In this document: one piece after another, positions 19,290 through 31,443 of the stretch | How the letters are laid out: each line of letters starts with the position of its first letter | Position numbering within the stretch: position 1 is the stretch's first letter | DNA from: Morganella morganii | Lineage (GTDB): Bacteria; Pseudomonadota; Gammaproteobacteria; Enterobacterales; Enterobacteriaceae | Direction of reading: 5' to 3' | Length of the DNA: 64,000 nt | Assembly: GCF_003996855.1 (NCBI RefSeq) | Contig: NZ_NRQY01000001.1 | Location: 2,289,654 to 2,353,653 of the forward strand | Notes under the pieces: generated by a model | What the model was told of the DNA's origin: nothing | Database searches by the model: none | The model's input: only the letters and a program-made list of their open reading frames with translations | Position numbers and translations under genes: made by a program

Positions 19290-21665
19290 ATGATGGCAGG
19301 GCACAACAATTTTCCCTCCCGTCAGGTGGCAGCACCGGCGGAAGCCGGTTTTATTCTGACCCGTCACTGGTCTGATACCCCGCGCGGTATTGCGGTCAGC
19401 TACTGGCTGGCGACGGATAACGGGCCGCGGCATGTCTCTGTTCCGCTGCAACAGGCTGTCGGCTTTGTCCCGCACCGGGAACTGGCGGAAAGCCGTCCGC
19501 TGATTAATAACATCCCCGGCGCCACACTGACGGCGCGCCCGCTGAAGGATTTTCATCAGGATGATGTCAGTGCTGTTTACTGCCGCCAGTACCGCCAGTT
19601 ACAGCAACTGGAAAAACAGCTCGGCGAACAGCATCTGCACCTTTATGAAGCGGATATCCGCCCCTGTGAACGCTACCTGATGGAGCGCTTTATCACCGCT
19701 GCTGTCTGGGTACAGCCACAGGCGGATGGCCATGTTCTGATGAAGCCGCATCCGGATTACCGCCCGCCGCTGAAAATCGTGTCTCTGGATATCGAAACCA
19801 CTGAATTCGGAGACCTGTACTCCATCGGACTCTCCGGTTGCGGAGCGGATACTGTTTTTATGCTCGGTCCGGAAAACGGCACACCACTGACCAATCCGGA
19901 TTTCACACTGGAGTATGTCCCGCGCCGTCCTGATCTGCTTCACCGCCTGAATCAGTGGCTGGCAGAGCATGATCCGGACATGATAATCGGCTGGAGCCTG
20001 ATCCAGTTTGATCTGCGCATTTTGCAGCGCCATGCGGAAAAGTATCAGATCCCGCTGATTTTCGGCCGTAATAATGCCCCGCTCTCCTGGCGGGAGCACG
20101 GCTTCAAACCCGGTCAATTTTTTGCCGGTGCCCCCGGACGGCTGATTATTGACGGCATCGATGCCCTGAAAGCCGCTACCTGGCAGTTCCCGTCTTTCAG
20201 TCTGGAGGCTGTGTCTCAGGCGCTGCTCGGAGAGGGTAAAGACAGCGATTCCCCGTATGACCGTATGGATGAAATCAACCGTCGTTTCCGTGAGGATAAA
20301 CCGGCACTGGCACGTTATAACCTTCAGGACTGTCGTCTGGTCAGCCGGATTTTTGAACACACCCATCTGACGGAATTCCTGCTGGCGCGAGCCGCCGTAA
20401 CCGGACTGGCACCGGATCGCATGGGCGGCTCGGTGGCCGCCTTTACTCATCTCTATCTGCCGCTGATGCACCGTAAAGGGTACGTCGCACCTGATCCCGG
20501 CGAAAAACCCGGCGAACCGATTCCGGGCGGTTTTGTGATGGATTCTGTCCCCGGATTATATGACTCTGTAGTGGTATTAGATTTCAAAAGCCTGTATCCC
20601 TCCATTATCCGAACCTTTCTGATTGATCCGATCGGCATGGTCGAAGGTCTTGCGGCACCGGAACACGCTGTTCCCGGGTTTAAGGGCGCGTATTTTTCCA
20701 GGGAAATAAACTGTCTGCCGGATATCGTCAACCGCATCTGGCATGAGCGGGACATGGCGAAACTGGCCGGAGATAAACCGCTGTCACAGGCACTGAAAAT
20801 TATTATGAACGCGTTTTGTGGTGTTCTGGGTGCCGCCGGATGCCGTTTTTATGATCCGCGCCTGACATCCTCCGTCACCATGCGCGGGCACGATATCATG
20901 CGCAAAACCCGCATTATTATTGAATCTCTGGGTTATCAGGTCATTTATGGTGATACGGATTCCACCTTTGTCTGGCTGAAAAACGCTCACAGTGAAGCTG
21001 ATGCGCAACGTATCGGGCGCTGGCTGGTAGAAGAGATCAATCAGTGGTGGCATACACATTTGCAGGATGAATACGGGCTGGCTTCTGCTCTGGAAATCGA
21101 GTACGAAACCCACTACCGGCGTTTTCTGATGCCGACGATCCGCGGAACAGACCTCGGCAGTAAAAAACGGTATGCGGGGCTTTCCGGGGATAAAATGGTT
21201 TTTCGCGGGCTGGAGACTGTCCGCAGTGACTGGACACCCCTTGCACAGCATTTCCAGCAAATCCTGTACCGGCTGATTTTCGATAAAATGCCGTACCAGC
21301 AGTTTATCCGCGATTATGTCCGTGACACACTCGCCGGCCGCTACGATGACCGGCTGGTTTACCGCAAGCGCCTGCGCCGCCCGCTGGCGGATTATCAGCG
21401 TAATGTGCCGCCTCATGTCAAAGCAGCCAGAATGGCAGATGAGTATAATGTCCGCATGAACCGGCCTCCGCAGTATCAGCGCGGAGCCGGGATAAGCTAT
21501 ATCATCACCCGCGCCGGACCGCAGCCGCTGGAAATTCTGACGGCACCGCCGGACTATGAGCATTACATTAATAAGCAACTGATGCCGATAGCCGATGCCA
21601 TTCTGCCCTTCCTGGAGGATGACTTCACCACATTGTTAACCGGGCAATTATTGATACCATTTTAA
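19290..21665 (+). CDS. polB: DNA polymerase II (family B)
   Basis: Translesion and repair polymerase of the SOS response, 791 residues (E. coli 783). The 3'-5' exonuclease motif I is SLDIETTEF with Asp167 and Glu169. Polymerase motif A is DFKSLYPSI at about 431, and motif C is YGDTDS at about 553. ATG at 19290 or 19293; the E. coli-like part starts at [10 protein letters not shown] near residue 19. A LexA-like box upstream suggests SOS control. In E. coli the ara genes and yabI lie between thiQ and polB; they are missing here. Confidence 0.97.
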   Translation: MMAGHNNFPSRQVAAPAEAGFILTRHWSDTPRGIAVSYWLATDNGPRHVSVPLQQAVGFVPHRELAESRPLINNIPGATLTARPLKDFHQDDVSAVYCRQYRQLQQLEKQLGEQHLHLYEADIRPCERYLMERFITAAVWVQPQADGHVLMKPHPDYRPPLKIVSLDIETTEFGDLYSIGLSGCGADTVFMLGPENGTPLTNPDFTLEYVPRRPDLLHRLNQWLAEHDPDMIIGWSLIQFDLRILQRHAEKYQIPLIFGRNNAPLSWREHGFKPGQFFAGAPGRLIIDGIDALKAATWQFPSFSLEAVSQALLGEGKDSDSPYDRMDEINRRFREDKPALARYNLQDCRLVSRIFEHTHLTEFLLARAAVTGLAPDRMGGSVAAFTHLYLPLMHRKGYVAPDPGEKPGEPIPGGFVMDSVPGLYDSVVVLDFKSLYPSIIRTFLIDPIGMVEGLAAPEHAVPGFKGAYFSREINCLPDIVNRIWHERDMAKLAGDKPLSQALKIIMNAFCGVLGAAGCRFYDPRLTSSVTMRGHDIMRKTRIIIESLGYQVIYGDTDSTFVWLKNAHSEADAQRIGRWLVEEINQWWHTHLQDEYGLASALEIEYETHYRRFLMPTIRGTDLGSKKRYAGLSGDKMVFRGLETVRSDWTPLAQHFQQILYRLIFDKMPYQQFIRDYVRDTLAGRYDDRLVYRKRLRRPLADYQRNVPPHVKAARMADEYNVRMNRPPQYQRGAGISYIITRAGPQPLEILTAPPDYEHYINKQLMPIADAILPFLEDDFTTLLTGQLLIPF

Positions 21666-21729
21666 TTTTGCCATTTTACAGGTGACGATGCGGATCTTAT
21701 GGATTAACATAGCGCCCCTTTACTGCTTT

Positions 21730-21786
21730 TAACACCGGAGCAGAATGATGCAGCTGACGCTGCTGCTCTGACTGGCGGTGTTTTTT
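21730..21786 (+). terminator. Possible terminator/attenuator hairpin after polB
   Basis: AACACCGGAGCAG can pair discontinuously with CTGCTC and CGGTGTT, followed by a T6 run at 21781-21786. A second hairpin, CCGGTGA-A-TACAA with TTGTATCACCGG, follows at 21787-21819. It may simply end polB, or it may lie in the rapA leader. Confidence 0.4.
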
Positions 21787-21877
21787 CCGGTGAATACAAC
21801 GCCGTTTTTGTATCACCGGTAATGATATCCACAGCATTTGTCTAATTAGCCCTGAATAACAGAATCGAGCCAAAAAT

Positions 21878-24784
21878 ATGCCGTTTACTCTTGGTCAACG
21901 CTGGATAAGCGATACTGAAAGCGAGCTCGGATTAGGTACAGTTGTATCTGTCGATGCCCGGATGATCACCCTTCTTTTCCCGGCTACCGGTGAAAACCGT
22001 CTCTATGCCGCAGCCGATGCCCCTATCACCCGTGTGATGTTCAACGAAGGGGATACCGTCACCAGTCACGAAGGCTGGCAGCTCAGTGTGACCGCCGTTG
22101 AAGAGAGCGACGGATTATTAACCTATACCGGGCAGCGTACTGATACCGGAGAAGATAATGTCCGCCTGCGCGAAGTGTTTCTCGACAGCAAACTGACATT
22201 CAATAAACCGCAGGATCGCCTGTTTGCCGGTCAGATTGACCGGATGGATCGCTTTGCACTGCGCTACCGCGCCCGTAAATTTCTGAGTGAAGAGTACCGC
22301 CGCGCCACCAGCGGCCTGCGCGGTATCCGCGCCAGTCTGATCCCGCATCAGCTGTTTATCGCCAATGAAGTCGGCAAGCGCCACGCACCGCGCGTCCTGC
22401 TGGCGGACGAAGTTGGTCTGGGTAAAACCATTGAAGCCGGGATGATTATCCATCAGCAGTTAATGGCCGGACGCGCCGAGCGTATCCTGGTTATCGTACC
22501 GGAAAGCCTCCAGTACCAGTGGCTGGTGGAAATGCTGCGCCGCTTCAATCTGCGTTTTTCGCTGTTCGATGACAGCCGTTATACCGAAGCACAGCACGAG
22601 AGTGACAACCCGTTTGAGACCGAACAGCTGGTATTGTGCTCACTGGATTTTGTCCGCAAAAGCAAACCGCGTTTTGAGCACCTTGCTGAAGCCGGCTGGG
22701 ATATGCTGGTGGTGGATGAAGCACACCATCTGGTCTGGAGTGAAGACGCACCAAGCCGTGAGTATCAGGTGATTGAAACCCTGGCAGAAAGTATTCCGTC
22801 TGTACTGCTGCTGACCGCCACCCCGGAACAGCTGGGCATGGAGAGTCACTTTGCACGCCTGCGGCTGCTGGACCCGAACCGTTTCCATGACTTTGAAACC
22901 TTTGTTGACGAACAGCAGAAATATCAGCCGGTTGCCGATGCTGTCACGCTGCTGCTCGACCGCGCACCGCTGACCAAAGACCAGCAGAATGCCATTCATG
23001 ACCTGATCACCGAACAGGATATTGAGCCGCTGCTGAAAGCCGCCAATACCGACAGTGAAGACGGCGAGAATGCCCGCCGCGAGCTTATCAGTATGCTGAT
23101 GGACAGACACGGCACCAGCCGCCTGCTGTTCCGTAACACCCGTAACGGTGTGAAAGGCTTCCCGCGCCGCGAACTGAAAGCGATTAAAATGCCGCTGCCG
23201 GCACAGTATCAGACCGCCATTAAAGTTGCCGGGATTATGGGCAGCAAGAAAACCACCGAAGTCAAAGCCCGTGAGATGCTCTATCCGGAGCAGATTTATC
23301 AGGAATTTGAAGGCGAAAATGCCACCTGGTGGAACTTCGACCCGCGTGTTGAATGGCTGCTCGGCTTTCTGCTGGCAAACCGCAATGAAAAAGTGCTGGT
23401 GATTTGCGCCCAAGCCGCAACCGCCCTGCAACTGGAACAGGTATTGCGCGAGCGTGAAGGTATCCATGCTGCTGTTTTTCATGAAAATATGTCTCTGCTG
23501 GAACGCGACCGGGCTGCGGCCTACTTTGCCTCCGAAGAGCAAGGCGCACAAGTGCTGCTCTGCTCAGAAATCGGTTCTGAAGGGCGTAACTTCCAGTTTG
23601 CCAACCAGCTGGTGATGTTCGATCTGCCGTTTAACCCGGATCTGCTTGAACAGCGTATCGGGCGTCTCGACCGTATCGGCCAGAAACGCGATATTCAGAT
23701 TAGCATTCCGTATCTGGAAAATACCGCACAAGCCGTGCTGCTGCGCTGGTTCCACGAGGGGCTGGACGCTTTTGAATATACCTGTCCGACCGGCCGCACC
23801 ATCTACGATCGCTATTACGACAGACTGATTAACCTGATGGCAAATCCGTCAGATCTCAGTGATTTTGATGAGTTTATCGCCGAATGCCGTAAAACCCATG
23901 ATGCCCTGAAACAGGAACTGGAACAGGGTCGTGACCGTCTGCTGGAAATGCATTCCAACGGCGGCGAAGCCGGTAATGAGCTGGCCGCTGAAATCGCGGA
24001 TCAGGATGAAGATACCGAGCTGGTTACCTTTGCCCTGAATCTGTTTGATATTGTCGGCATCAACCAGGATGACCGCAGCGATAACATGATCGCCCTGACC
24101 CCTTCTGATCATATGCTGGTGCCGGATTTTCCGGGTCTGCCGGAAGACGGCTGCACCATCACTTTTAAACGTGAGCAGGCATTGTCCCGCGAGGATACCC
24201 AGTTTATCAGCTGGGAACACCCGATTATCCGCAACGGCCTGGATCTGATACTGTCCGGCGATACCGGCAGTTGTGCGGTATCGGTGCTGAAAAATAAAGC
24301 CCTGCCGGTCGGTACACTGCTGACAGAGCTGATTTATGTGGTAGAAGCCCAGGCGCCGAAAAATTTGCAGCTGACCCGCTTCCTGCCGCCGACACCGGTG
24401 CGCCTGCTGATGGACGTAAAAGGTAATAACCTGGCGTCTCAGGTGGAATTTGAGAGTTTTAACCGCCAGCTGAATGCCGTGAACCGCCATACCGGCAGTA
24501 AGTTTGTCAATGCTGTCCAAAATGAGGTGCATCAGGTTCTGCGTCTGTCCGAAGAGGTTATTGCCGGTGAGGCCCGTGAACGGATTACCGCAGCGAAAGC
24601 AATGGCAGATCAGCACCTTACTCTGGAGCATAACCGCCTGCTGGCACTGAGATCGGTTAACCCGAATATCCGTGATGATGAGCTTGATGCCATTGAAGAA
24701 GAACGTCAGCAAATCCTGTCACATCTGGACGATGCTAACTGGCGCCTTGATGCTATCCGCCTGATTGTCGTTTCGCATCAGTAA
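21878..24784 (+). CDS. rapA: RNA polymerase-associated ATPase RapA (HepA)
   Basis: SWI2/SNF2-family ATPase that binds RNA polymerase and recycles stalled or post-termination complexes. At 968 residues it has exactly the E. coli length. Walker [13 protein letters not shown] near 177, motif [12 protein letters not shown] near 278, helicase C-terminal motifs [13 protein letters not shown] near 565 and [11 protein letters not shown] near 590. The polB-rapA-rluA-djlA order is conserved. The 212-base leader contains hairpins described separately. Confidence 0.97.
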   Translation: MPFTLGQRWISDTESELGLGTVVSVDARMITLLFPATGENRLYAAADAPITRVMFNEGDTVTSHEGWQLSVTAVEESDGLLTYTGQRTDTGEDNVRLREVFLDSKLTFNKPQDRLFAGQIDRMDRFALRYRARKFLSEEYRRATSGLRGIRASLIPHQLFIANEVGKRHAPRVLLADEVGLGKTIEAGMIIHQQLMAGRAERILVIVPESLQYQWLVEMLRRFNLRFSLFDDSRYTEAQHESDNPFETEQLVLCSLDFVRKSKPRFEHLAEAGWDMLVVDEAHHLVWSEDAPSREYQVIETLAESIPSVLLLTATPEQLGMESHFARLRLLDPNRFHDFETFVDEQQKYQPVADAVTLLLDRAPLTKDQQNAIHDLITEQDIEPLLKAANTDSEDGENARRELISMLMDRHGTSRLLFRNTRNGVKGFPRRELKAIKMPLPAQYQTAIKVAGIMGSKKTTEVKAREMLYPEQIYQEFEGENATWWNFDPRVEWLLGFLLANRNEKVLVICAQAATALQLEQVLREREGIHAAVFHENMSLLERDRAAAYFASEEQGAQVLLCSEIGSEGRNFQFANQLVMFDLPFNPDLLEQRIGRLDRIGQKRDIQISIPYLENTAQAVLLRWFHEGLDAFEYTCPTGRTIYDRYYDRLINLMANPSDLSDFDEFIAECRKTHDALKQELEQGRDRLLEMHSNGGEAGNELAAEIADQDEDTELVTFALNLFDIVGINQDDRSDNMIALTPSDHMLVPDFPGLPEDGCTITFKREQALSREDTQFISWEHPIIRNGLDLILSGDTGSCAVSVLKNKALPVGTLLTELIYVVEAQAPKNLQLTRFLPPTPVRLLMDVKGNNLASQVEFESFNRQLNAVNRHTGSKFVNAVQNEVHQVLRLSEEVIAGEARERITAAKAMADQHLTLEHNRLLALRSVNPNIRDDELDAIEEERQQILSHLDDANWRLDAIRLIVVSHQ

Positions 24785-24834
24785 CCTGTATCCCGGCAGA
24801 GAGTGTCTGCCGGGTCTCTCATTTGGTGATCCTC

Positions 24835-25491
24835 ATGCTAATGGAACCCTACAACCCTCCCGCCGACCCCTGGCTGAATATTCTCTGGCAGGATGAAAGC
24901 ATCATTGTGGTGAATAAACCAAGCGGATTGCTTTCCGTTCCCGGCCGGGCACCGGAACATAAAGACAGTGTGATGACGCGCATTCAGCGTGATTATCCTT
25001 CTGCTGAATCTGTTCATCGCCTTGATATGGCCACCAGCGGCATTATTGTGGTCGCACTGACCAAAGCGGCTGAGCGGGAGCTTAAACGTCAGTTCCGCGA
25101 ACGGGAGCCGAAAAAAACCTATGTCGCCCGTGTATGGGGGCGGCTGGAGCCGGAAACCGGCATGGTGGATTTACCGCTGATTTGTGACTGGCCTAACCGG
25201 CCGAAACAGAAAGTGTGTTTTGAAACCGGCAAACCGGCTCAGACAGGTTATGAAGTGCTGGAATATGAGGAAAATGCCACCCGGGTAAGGCTGTTTCCGG
25301 TCACCGGACGCTCACATCAGTTACGGGTACATATGCTGGCGCTGGGACATCCGATTCTGGGCGACCGTTTTTATGCACACGATGATGCAAGAACCGCAGC
25401 GCCCCGGTTGCAGCTTCATGCAGAGGCGCTGTCTGTCACACATCCGGCAAACGGCAAGCCGATGCATTTTACTTGTAAATCAGAATTTTAG
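24835..25491 (+). CDS. rluA: Dual-specificity pseudouridine synthase RluA
   Basis: Makes pseudouridine at 23S rRNA 746 and tRNA position 32. With the ATG at 24835 the length is 218 residues and the catalytic Asp falls at position 64 (HRLDMATSG), as in E. coli, which supports this start; GGTGA lies 5 bases upstream. A TTG at 24823 in the same frame is less likely. Other signatures are KPSGLLSVPG and TGRSHQLRVHMLALGHPILG. A hairpin (24792-24814) lies between it and rapA. Confidence 0.96.
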   Translation: MLMEPYNPPADPWLNILWQDESIIVVNKPSGLLSVPGRAPEHKDSVMTRIQRDYPSAESVHRLDMATSGIIVVALTKAAERELKRQFREREPKKTYVARVWGRLEPETGMVDLPLICDWPNRPKQKVCFETGKPAQTGYEVLEYEENATRVRLFPVTGRSHQLRVHMLALGHPILGDRFYAHDDARTAAPRLQLHAEALSVTHPANGKPMHFTCKSEF

Positions 25492-25580
25492 TGGATTAAC
25501 ACGGTCACCGAATTCATTGAGGCAAGAATCAGGCAAAGTGCTAATCCCGCAACTCCGATAAGAACACGGGTATTGGCCAT
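25488..25580 (-). CDS. Candidate 30-residue single-pass membrane peptide
   Basis: The ORF reads MANTRVLIGVAGL, a hydrophobic core LALCLILASM, then NSVTVLIH and TAA, with one predicted membrane segment. AAGGA lies 8 bases before the ATG. An extended -10-like TGCTATAAA is on the minus strand at about 25641-25649, in a very AT-rich leader. The last four bases overlap the rluA stop, so the two converge. I do not recognise the peptide. Size and composition fit small inner-membrane proteins or type I toxins, but a regulatory leader peptide or a chance ORF are alternatives. It lies 147 bases past the djlA stop. Confidence 0.5.
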   Translation of the reverse strand: MANTRVLIGVAGLALCLILASMNSVTVLIH

Positions 25581-25727
25581 GGATCATATCCTTAACATAT
25601 TTAATAAAATATTTACGTAATTTTTCAACCACATTTATATTTTATAGCAATGATATGAAAAGAATATGATCCGCCCTGCACTTTCCCGGCAACACGTTTT
25701 ACACCTTAAAAACAGCATTAAACCAGA

Positions 25728-26549
25728 TTATTTAAAGCCTTTCTCTTTTTTAATGAGATCATATGCTGCCTGGATAGATTGCGCTTTCTCTTTCGCCAGT
25801 TCCATCATTTCCGGTGGTAATCCTTTCGCCACCAGTTTATCGGGGTGATGCTCACTCATCAGCTTGCGGTAAGCACGTTTGATGACTGTGCTGTCATCAC
25901 TTTCTTTCACACCCAGCACCCGGTAAGCTGCGGCAAGGTCTGCGGTCTGATCACGGTAATAACCCTGCTGAGACTGCTGCTGCCGGTTACTACTCTGTGC
26001 CCCGCCGTGCATCTGCGCCTGCATCATCGCCAGCACATTTTCAAACTGATGGCGCGGGATACCCAGCTCTTCGGCAATCACCAGAAGCACCTGCCGCTCG
26101 TTCGGATGCAGTTCCCCGTCACCGAACGCTGCCTGGATCTGGATTTCCAGAAACATGCGCAGCAAATCCGCCCGCCCGTAGCAGGCACGGCGTAACTGAC
26201 GCAATGCATCACGCAGCGGGAAACCGGCTGCTTTACCTTCACGGAACGCATTCTGAGCCAGTGTCCGCGCACTGCCGTGCAGCTGCATGCGATCCATCAG
26301 GGCAGTAGCCAGATAAATATCAGATTCTGTTACACGGCCTTTTGATTTGGTCAGATGCCCGAGAATCTGAAAGGTGGTAGTGAAAAAGAGTGCCTGCCTG
26401 GACTGATTATTGCTGAATGAGCCGCCTGATTGCTGACTGCGGACTTTATCAATCGCATGACCAATAAGAAAACCGAGAAAAATACCCCAAAAACCGGCCC
26501 CGGATGCCATGCCTAATAAAATTCCGATGATTTTTCCCAAATAGTGCAT
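25728..26549 (-). CDS. djlA: DnaJ-like membrane co-chaperone DjlA
   Basis: Inner-membrane type III J-protein that works with DnaK and affects Rcs signalling. 273 residues (E. coli 271). A glycine-containing N-terminal membrane segment ([20 protein letters not shown]), a central TerB-like helical region, a Gln/Ser-rich linker ([13 protein letters not shown]) and a C-terminal J domain with HPD in SEHHPDKLV near residue 240. It is divergent from lptD as in E. coli. Confidence 0.96.
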   Translation of the reverse strand: MHYLGKIIGILLGMASGAGFWGIFLGFLIGHAIDKVRSQQSGGSFSNNQSRQALFFTTTFQILGHLTKSKGRVTESDIYLATALMDRMQLHGSARTLAQNAFREGKAAGFPLRDALRQLRRACYGRADLLRMFLEIQIQAAFGDGELHPNERQVLLVIAEELGIPRHQFENVLAMMQAQMHGGAQSSNRQQQSQQGYYRDQTADLAAAYRVLGVKESDDSTVIKRAYRKLMSEHHPDKLVAKGLPPEMMELAKEKAQSIQAAYDLIKKEKGFK

Positions 26550-26728
26550 ATACTCCTCAATTCAACAATGCCCTTGGCGCAATTTTGCATTATCATACTA
26601 CCCATTCTGTACGATGCCTAACGCCATTTGGATACGTGAACGTGTTTCACGCGCGCTCTTTTTTCGTGTAAATTAGGCCTTTGGCGTTCGGGCAATGTGC
26701 TACCGAGGACGGAATTGTAGACATACTT

Positions 26729-29092
26729 ATGAAGAAGAGTTATCCAACCCTGCTGGCCACCATTATCTGGACAGCACTATACAGTCAGGCTGCACAAGCC
26801 GCCACACTTGCCGAGCAGTGTATGCAGGGCGTTCCTGTGTATGACGAGCCGGTTGTTGACGGGAAAGCCGGTGATTTTCCTGTCAATATCACCGCAGAAG
26901 GTATGTCAGGCGAATATCCGCGCGCGGTAAAATATGCCGGTGGTGTCGATATCCGCTCAGGTAACCAGAATCTGAAAGCGGATGAAGTGGAAGTTACTCA
27001 GAGCGGCGAAGAAACCGATCCTGTGCGCATTGCGACAGCAACCGGTGATGTCCGCTATTCTGATCCGCAAATTCGTCTGAAAGGACCTAAAGCCTGGCTG
27101 AATCTCAATAACAATGATGCTGATGTTGAGAAAGGCGATTACCAGATGGTCGGCCGCCAGGGTCGCGGTGACGCCGACAAAATGAAGCTTCGCGGCGAAA
27201 ACCGTTATACCATCCTCGAAAACGGGATCTTTACCTCCTGTCTGCTGGGCAATGACAGCTGGAGTGTCAAAGGTTCGGAAGTCATTATTGACCGGGATGA
27301 GCAGGTTGCGGAAATCTGGAACGCCCGCTTCCGTATCGCTAATATCCCGGTATTTTACAGCCCGTATCTCCAGTTACCGATCGGTGATAAACGCCGCTCC
27401 GGTTTTCTGATCCCGAACGGCAGCTATTCCAAATCATCCGGCCTGGAATTTACCCTGCCGTATTACTGGAACATCGCCCCGAATTACGATGCCACCATCA
27501 CGCCGCATTATTTCAGTAAACGCGGTCTGAAAATGGATAATGAATTCCGTTACCTGACACAGTTTGGTGCAGGCACACTGGCATTTGATTTCCTGCTTGA
27601 TGACAAGCAATACAAGAAAGACAAAGAAGCCGCCGGTAATGCAGAATGGGCAAAACGTGACTCGAATGACCGCTGGTTATTCTACTGGGGTCACAGCGGG
27701 TCGTTTGCACAGGACTGGTGGTTCTCTTCTGATTACACCAAAGTCAGCGACTCTCGCTATTTTACTGATTTTACATCCGCTTACGGTAACTCTACTGACG
27801 GCTATGCCACGCAAAAACTGGCTGTTGGTATCCGTAAATCAAACTGGAACGCCACCGTAACTGCCAAACAGTTCCAGATCCTGACCAACAATGATAACGC
27901 GACATCCTACCGTGCTGAGCCGCAGTTGGATCTCAACTATTATAAAAATGACCTGGGTGTGTTTGATTTCCGTACCTATGGTCAGGTTGCCCGTTTTACC
28001 AGCGTGGGTAAAAATAATCCGGATGCCGTCCGTATTCATGCGGAACCGACCATCAGTATGCCGCTGTCTAACGGCTGGGCCAGCTTCAATACCGAAGCGA
28101 AGCTGATGGCGACCCATTATGATCAGGATATTCCGGAGTCACTGAATAACTCCGAGCTGGAAAAAAATGTTACCCGTGTGCTGCCGCAATTTAAAGCTGA
28201 TGCGAAGATGATCTTCGAGCGGCCGATGTTCTTTAATGAGAACTTCACCCAGACATTAGAGCCGCGTGCACAGTATCTGTATGTCCCGTATAAAAACCAG
28301 GACAACATCAATAACTTCGACTCCACTCTGATGCAGTCCAGCTACAGCGGTCTGTTCCGTGACCGCATGTACAGTGGTCTGGACCGTATTGCGTCCGCCA
28401 ATCAGGTGACCACCGGGGTGACCAGCCGGATTTATGATGATGAATTAGTTGAACGATTTAACGTTTCTGTGGGTCAAATCTACTACTTTGGACGTCCGCG
28501 TACCGGTAAAATTACCGTTGTGGATGAGAAAGACGAAACCGGCTCGATGGTCTGGGCAGGTGATTCTATGTGGCGTTATAACGACAACTGGGGTCTGAAA
28601 GGCGGCATTCAGTATGACCGCCGTCTGGGCAGTGTCTCTATGTCAAATGCCACGATGGAATACCGTCAGGATGCCGAGCGTCTGATCCAGCTGAATTACC
28701 GCTATGTGGATCGCGATTATATTCAGGCGATGCGCCAGCATACTCAGTATGGTAAAGATTATGTCGCACCGCCGAACCAGAAAGGTATCTCTCAGGTCGG
28801 TATCGTTGCCAGCTGGCCGATTGCGGAGCAGTGGGCATTTGTCGGTCAGTATTACTATGACACCAAAGAGAGCCAGCCGGCCAGCCAGTTAGTCGGCCTG
28901 CAATATAATACCTGCTGCTGGGCGGCAAACGTCGGTTACGAACGTAAGATTATCGACTGGAAAAATGATGCCAGTGAATATGACAATAAACTGACGTTTA
29001 ATATCGAATTACGCGGCATGAGCAGTAATTACAGTCTGGGCAGCCAGAAAATGCTTGAGCGCGGTATTCTGCCGTATGTTCCGGCATTTTAA
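26729..29092 (+). CDS. lptD: LPS-assembly outer-membrane protein LptD
   Basis: Outer-membrane beta-barrel that, with LptE, inserts LPS in the outer leaflet. Start at ATG 26729 ([14 protein letters not shown]), giving a signal peptide ending QAAQA^A and 787 residues (E. coli 784). An upstream in-frame ATG at 26681 would disrupt the signal. The N-terminal LptA-like domain (about 40-220) carries [18 protein letters not shown]; the barrel carries the Cys-Cys pair in [15 protein letters not shown] near 745. The other disulphide partners are C31 (LAEQCMQG) and C174 (FTSCLLG), approximately. First gene of lptD-surA-pdxA-rsmA-apaGH. Confidence 0.96.
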   Translation: MKKSYPTLLATIIWTALYSQAAQAATLAEQCMQGVPVYDEPVVDGKAGDFPVNITAEGMSGEYPRAVKYAGGVDIRSGNQNLKADEVEVTQSGEETDPVRIATATGDVRYSDPQIRLKGPKAWLNLNNNDADVEKGDYQMVGRQGRGDADKMKLRGENRYTILENGIFTSCLLGNDSWSVKGSEVIIDRDEQVAEIWNARFRIANIPVFYSPYLQLPIGDKRRSGFLIPNGSYSKSSGLEFTLPYYWNIAPNYDATITPHYFSKRGLKMDNEFRYLTQFGAGTLAFDFLLDDKQYKKDKEAAGNAEWAKRDSNDRWLFYWGHSGSFAQDWWFSSDYTKVSDSRYFTDFTSAYGNSTDGYATQKLAVGIRKSNWNATVTAKQFQILTNNDNATSYRAEPQLDLNYYKNDLGVFDFRTYGQVARFTSVGKNNPDAVRIHAEPTISMPLSNGWASFNTEAKLMATHYDQDIPESLNNSELEKNVTRVLPQFKADAKMIFERPMFFNENFTQTLEPRAQYLYVPYKNQDNINNFDSTLMQSSYSGLFRDRMYSGLDRIASANQVTTGVTSRIYDDELVERFNVSVGQIYYFGRPRTGKITVVDEKDETGSMVWAGDSMWRYNDNWGLKGGIQYDRRLGSVSMSNATMEYRQDAERLIQLNYRYVDRDYIQAMRQHTQYGKDYVAPPNQKGISQVGIVASWPIAEQWAFVGQYYYDTKESQPASQLVGLQYNTCCWAANVGYERKIIDWKNDASEYDNKLTFNIELRGMSSNYSLGSQKMLERGILPYVPAF

Positions 29093-29162
29093 CCGCCTGA
29101 GCTGACACAATTTTCACATGCCGTACCTGCAGTACGGCGACACGAAACATGATGGGATACTT

Positions 29163-30461
29163 ATGAAAAACTGGAGAACACTCATTCTCGGCCTGATGTT
29201 CACGGCAAGCACAGCATCATTTGCAGCACCGCAGCAGCTTGATAAAGTCGCGGCAGTGGTCAATAACGGTGTGGTTCTGGAGAGTGATGTCAATAATATG
29301 CTTCAGACTGTCACCATGAATGCCCGCAATGCCGGTCAGCAGATTCCGGATCAGGCAACATTACGTCAGCAGATTCTTGAACGTCTTATCATGGACAATA
29401 TCGTGATGCAGATGGCCGGACAGATGCAAATTACTATCCCTGACCAGGCTGTTGATGGTGCTATCGAAGATATCGCCCGTCAGAATAATATGACACCGGC
29501 TCAGATGAAAGAGCGTCTCAAGCGCGACGGTATGAGCTATGACAAATACCGCAGCGATATCCGCAAAGAAATGATGATGGCGGAAGTCCGTAATAACGAA
29601 GTCCGCCGTCGTGTGGTGATTCTGCCGCAGGAAGTTGAGTCCCTGGCAAACCTGATCAGTACCCAGAATGCTGCGGATACTGAACTGAACATCAGTCACA
29701 TCCTGATCCCGCTGCCGGAGAACCCGACAGAAGCGCAGATGAATACCGCGAAAGAAAAAGTCACCACCATCATGAATGAACTTCAGGGTGGCGCGGATTT
29801 CGGTAAACTGGCGATTACCTATTCTGCGGACCCGCAGGCGCTGAAAGGCGGAAATATGGGCTGGAGCCGTTTACAGGAACTGCCTGGTCTGTTTGCCGAG
29901 CGTCTTCAGTCTGCCAAAAGCGGGGAGATTGTCGGGCCGGTACGTTCCGGTGTCGGCTTCCATATTCTGCGTGTGAATGAAATCCGCGGAAACAGTCAGC
30001 CGATTTCTGTAACTGAAGTGAAAGCCCGTCATATTCTTATCAAACCATCGCCGGTAATGACCGATGAGCAGGCACGCAGCAAACTGCAACAGATTACCTC
30101 TGATGTGAAAAGCGGTAAAACCACCTTTGACGCTGCGGCAAAACAATTCTCAGAAGATCCGGGCTCTGCCCTGCGCGGTGGCGAATTAGGCTGGTCAATG
30201 CCTGATATCTACGACCCTGCTTTCCGTGATGCACTGATGAAACTGAAAAAAGGCGAACTGAGTCAGCCTGTCCGTTCATCTTTCGGCTGGCACCTGATCC
30301 AGCTTGAAGATACCCGCAACGTGGATAAGACCGAAGCGGCTCAGAAAGATCGCGCCTACCGTATGCTGTTTAACCGTAAATTCAGCGAAGAATTACAGAG
30401 CTGGATGCAGGAACAGCGCGCCGGCGCTTATGTGGAAATTTTAGATGGCAGTAACAAATAA
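29163..30461 (+). CDS. surA: Periplasmic chaperone/peptidyl-prolyl isomerase SurA
   Basis: Delivers unfolded outer-membrane proteins, including LptD, to the Bam complex. Start at ATG 29163 gives 432 residues (E. coli 428) with a signal peptide ending ASFA^AP. The chaperone domain begins [20 protein letters not shown]. Two parvulin domains start at about [11 protein letters not shown] (178) and [11 protein letters not shown] (290). An upstream in-frame ATG at 29118 would precede the signal and is rejected. The end overlaps pdxA by 17 bases. Confidence 0.96.
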   Translation: MKNWRTLILGLMFTASTASFAAPQQLDKVAAVVNNGVVLESDVNNMLQTVTMNARNAGQQIPDQATLRQQILERLIMDNIVMQMAGQMQITIPDQAVDGAIEDIARQNNMTPAQMKERLKRDGMSYDKYRSDIRKEMMMAEVRNNEVRRRVVILPQEVESLANLISTQNAADTELNISHILIPLPENPTEAQMNTAKEKVTTIMNELQGGADFGKLAITYSADPQALKGGNMGWSRLQELPGLFAERLQSAKSGEIVGPVRSGVGFHILRVNEIRGNSQPISVTEVKARHILIKPSPVMTDEQARSKLQQITSDVKSGKTTFDAAAKQFSEDPGSALRGGELGWSMPDIYDPAFRDALMKLKKGELSQPVRSSFGWHLIQLEDTRNVDKTEAAQKDRAYRMLFNRKFSEELQSWMQEQRAGAYVEILDGSNK

Positions 30462-31443
30462 GCTGAAACCTGTCGTTATTACCCCCGGCGAACCTGCCGG
30501 GGTTGGTCCTGACCTGACAGTCGCGCTGGCACAGCGCGACTGGCCGGTAAAACTGGTGGTTTGTGCCGATCCGCAACTGATGCAGCAACGCGCACACGCC
30601 CTGTCACTGCCGCTCACCCTTGAACCTTATTCACCGGATACCGCCTGTCAGCCGCAACGCGCCGGAACACTGACCATTCTGCCTGTTGAACTGAAAACCC
30701 CGGCGGTTGCCGGTGAGCTTAACGTGGTAAATGCCGCCTATGTGACCGACACACTGACACGTGCCTGTGACGGCTGTTTACAGGGGGAATTCGGGGCACT
30801 AATCACAGGGCCGGTGCATAAAGGCATTATTAACGATGCAGGCATCCCGTTTATCGGCCATACCGAGTTTTTCGCTGACCGCAGTCACTGCAAACGCGTA
30901 GTGATGATGCTGGCCACCGAAGAAATGCGGGTGGCGCTGGCGACCACACATCTGCCGATCTTACAGGTTCCGGCCGCTGTTGACCGTACCTGCCTGCATG
31001 AAGTGATCACTATTCTCAATCATGACCTGCGCACAAAATTCGATATTGCACAGCCGCATATTATCGTCTGTGGTCTGAACCCGCACGCGGGTGAAGGCGG
31101 GCATATGGGGCATGAAGAGATAGACACCATTATCCCGGCACTTGATGCGCTGCGGGCACAGGGTATTTCCCTGGAAGGTCCGCTGCCGGCAGATACCCTG
31201 TTCCAGCCTAAATACCTGGAGCGCGCGGATGCCGTGCTCGCCATGTATCACGATCAGGGCCTTCCTGTGCTAAAATATCAGGGATTCGGCCGTGCCGTGA
31301 ATATCACGCTGGGACTGCCGTTTATCCGGACCTCTGTCGACCACGGCACAGCCCTGGAACTGGCAGGTACCGGCAAAGCAGATGTGGGTAGTTTTATCAC
31401 CGCATTAAATTTAGCGATTACAATGATTAAAAACAGTCAATGA
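30445..31443 (+). CDS. pdxA: 4-hydroxythreonine-4-phosphate dehydrogenase
   Basis: NAD-dependent step of vitamin B6 synthesis in the DXP-dependent pathway. 332 residues (E. coli 329). Family segments: [13 protein letters not shown] at the N-terminus, [20 protein letters not shown] near 128, [14 protein letters not shown] near 210 and [20 protein letters not shown] near 265, with metal-binding His in the last three. It overlaps surA and shares ATGA with rsmA, so translation is coupled. Confidence 0.96.
   Translation: MAVTNKLKPVVITPGEPAGVGPDLTVALAQRDWPVKLVVCADPQLMQQRAHALSLPLTLEPYSPDTACQPQRAGTLTILPVELKTPAVAGELNVVNAAYVTDTLTRACDGCLQGEFGALITGPVHKGIINDAGIPFIGHTEFFADRSHCKRVVMMLATEEMRVALATTHLPILQVPAAVDRTCLHEVITILNHDLRTKFDIAQPHIIVCGLNPHAGEGGHMGHEEIDTIIPALDALRAQGISLEGPLPADTLFQPKYLERADAVLAMYHDQGLPVLKYQGFGRAVNITLGLPFIRTSVDHGTALELAGTGKADVGSFITALNLAITMIKNSQ

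Noticed and set aside
20784..21578. 264-residue minus-strand ORF inside polB
   Set aside because: polB shows all family motifs in the other strand over this stretch; the ORF is a shadow.
24792..24814. CCCGGCAGA/TCTGCCGGG hairpin after rapA as a terminator
   Set aside because: A good stem but only TCTCTC follows; read-through into rluA seems likely, so it is not listed as a terminator.
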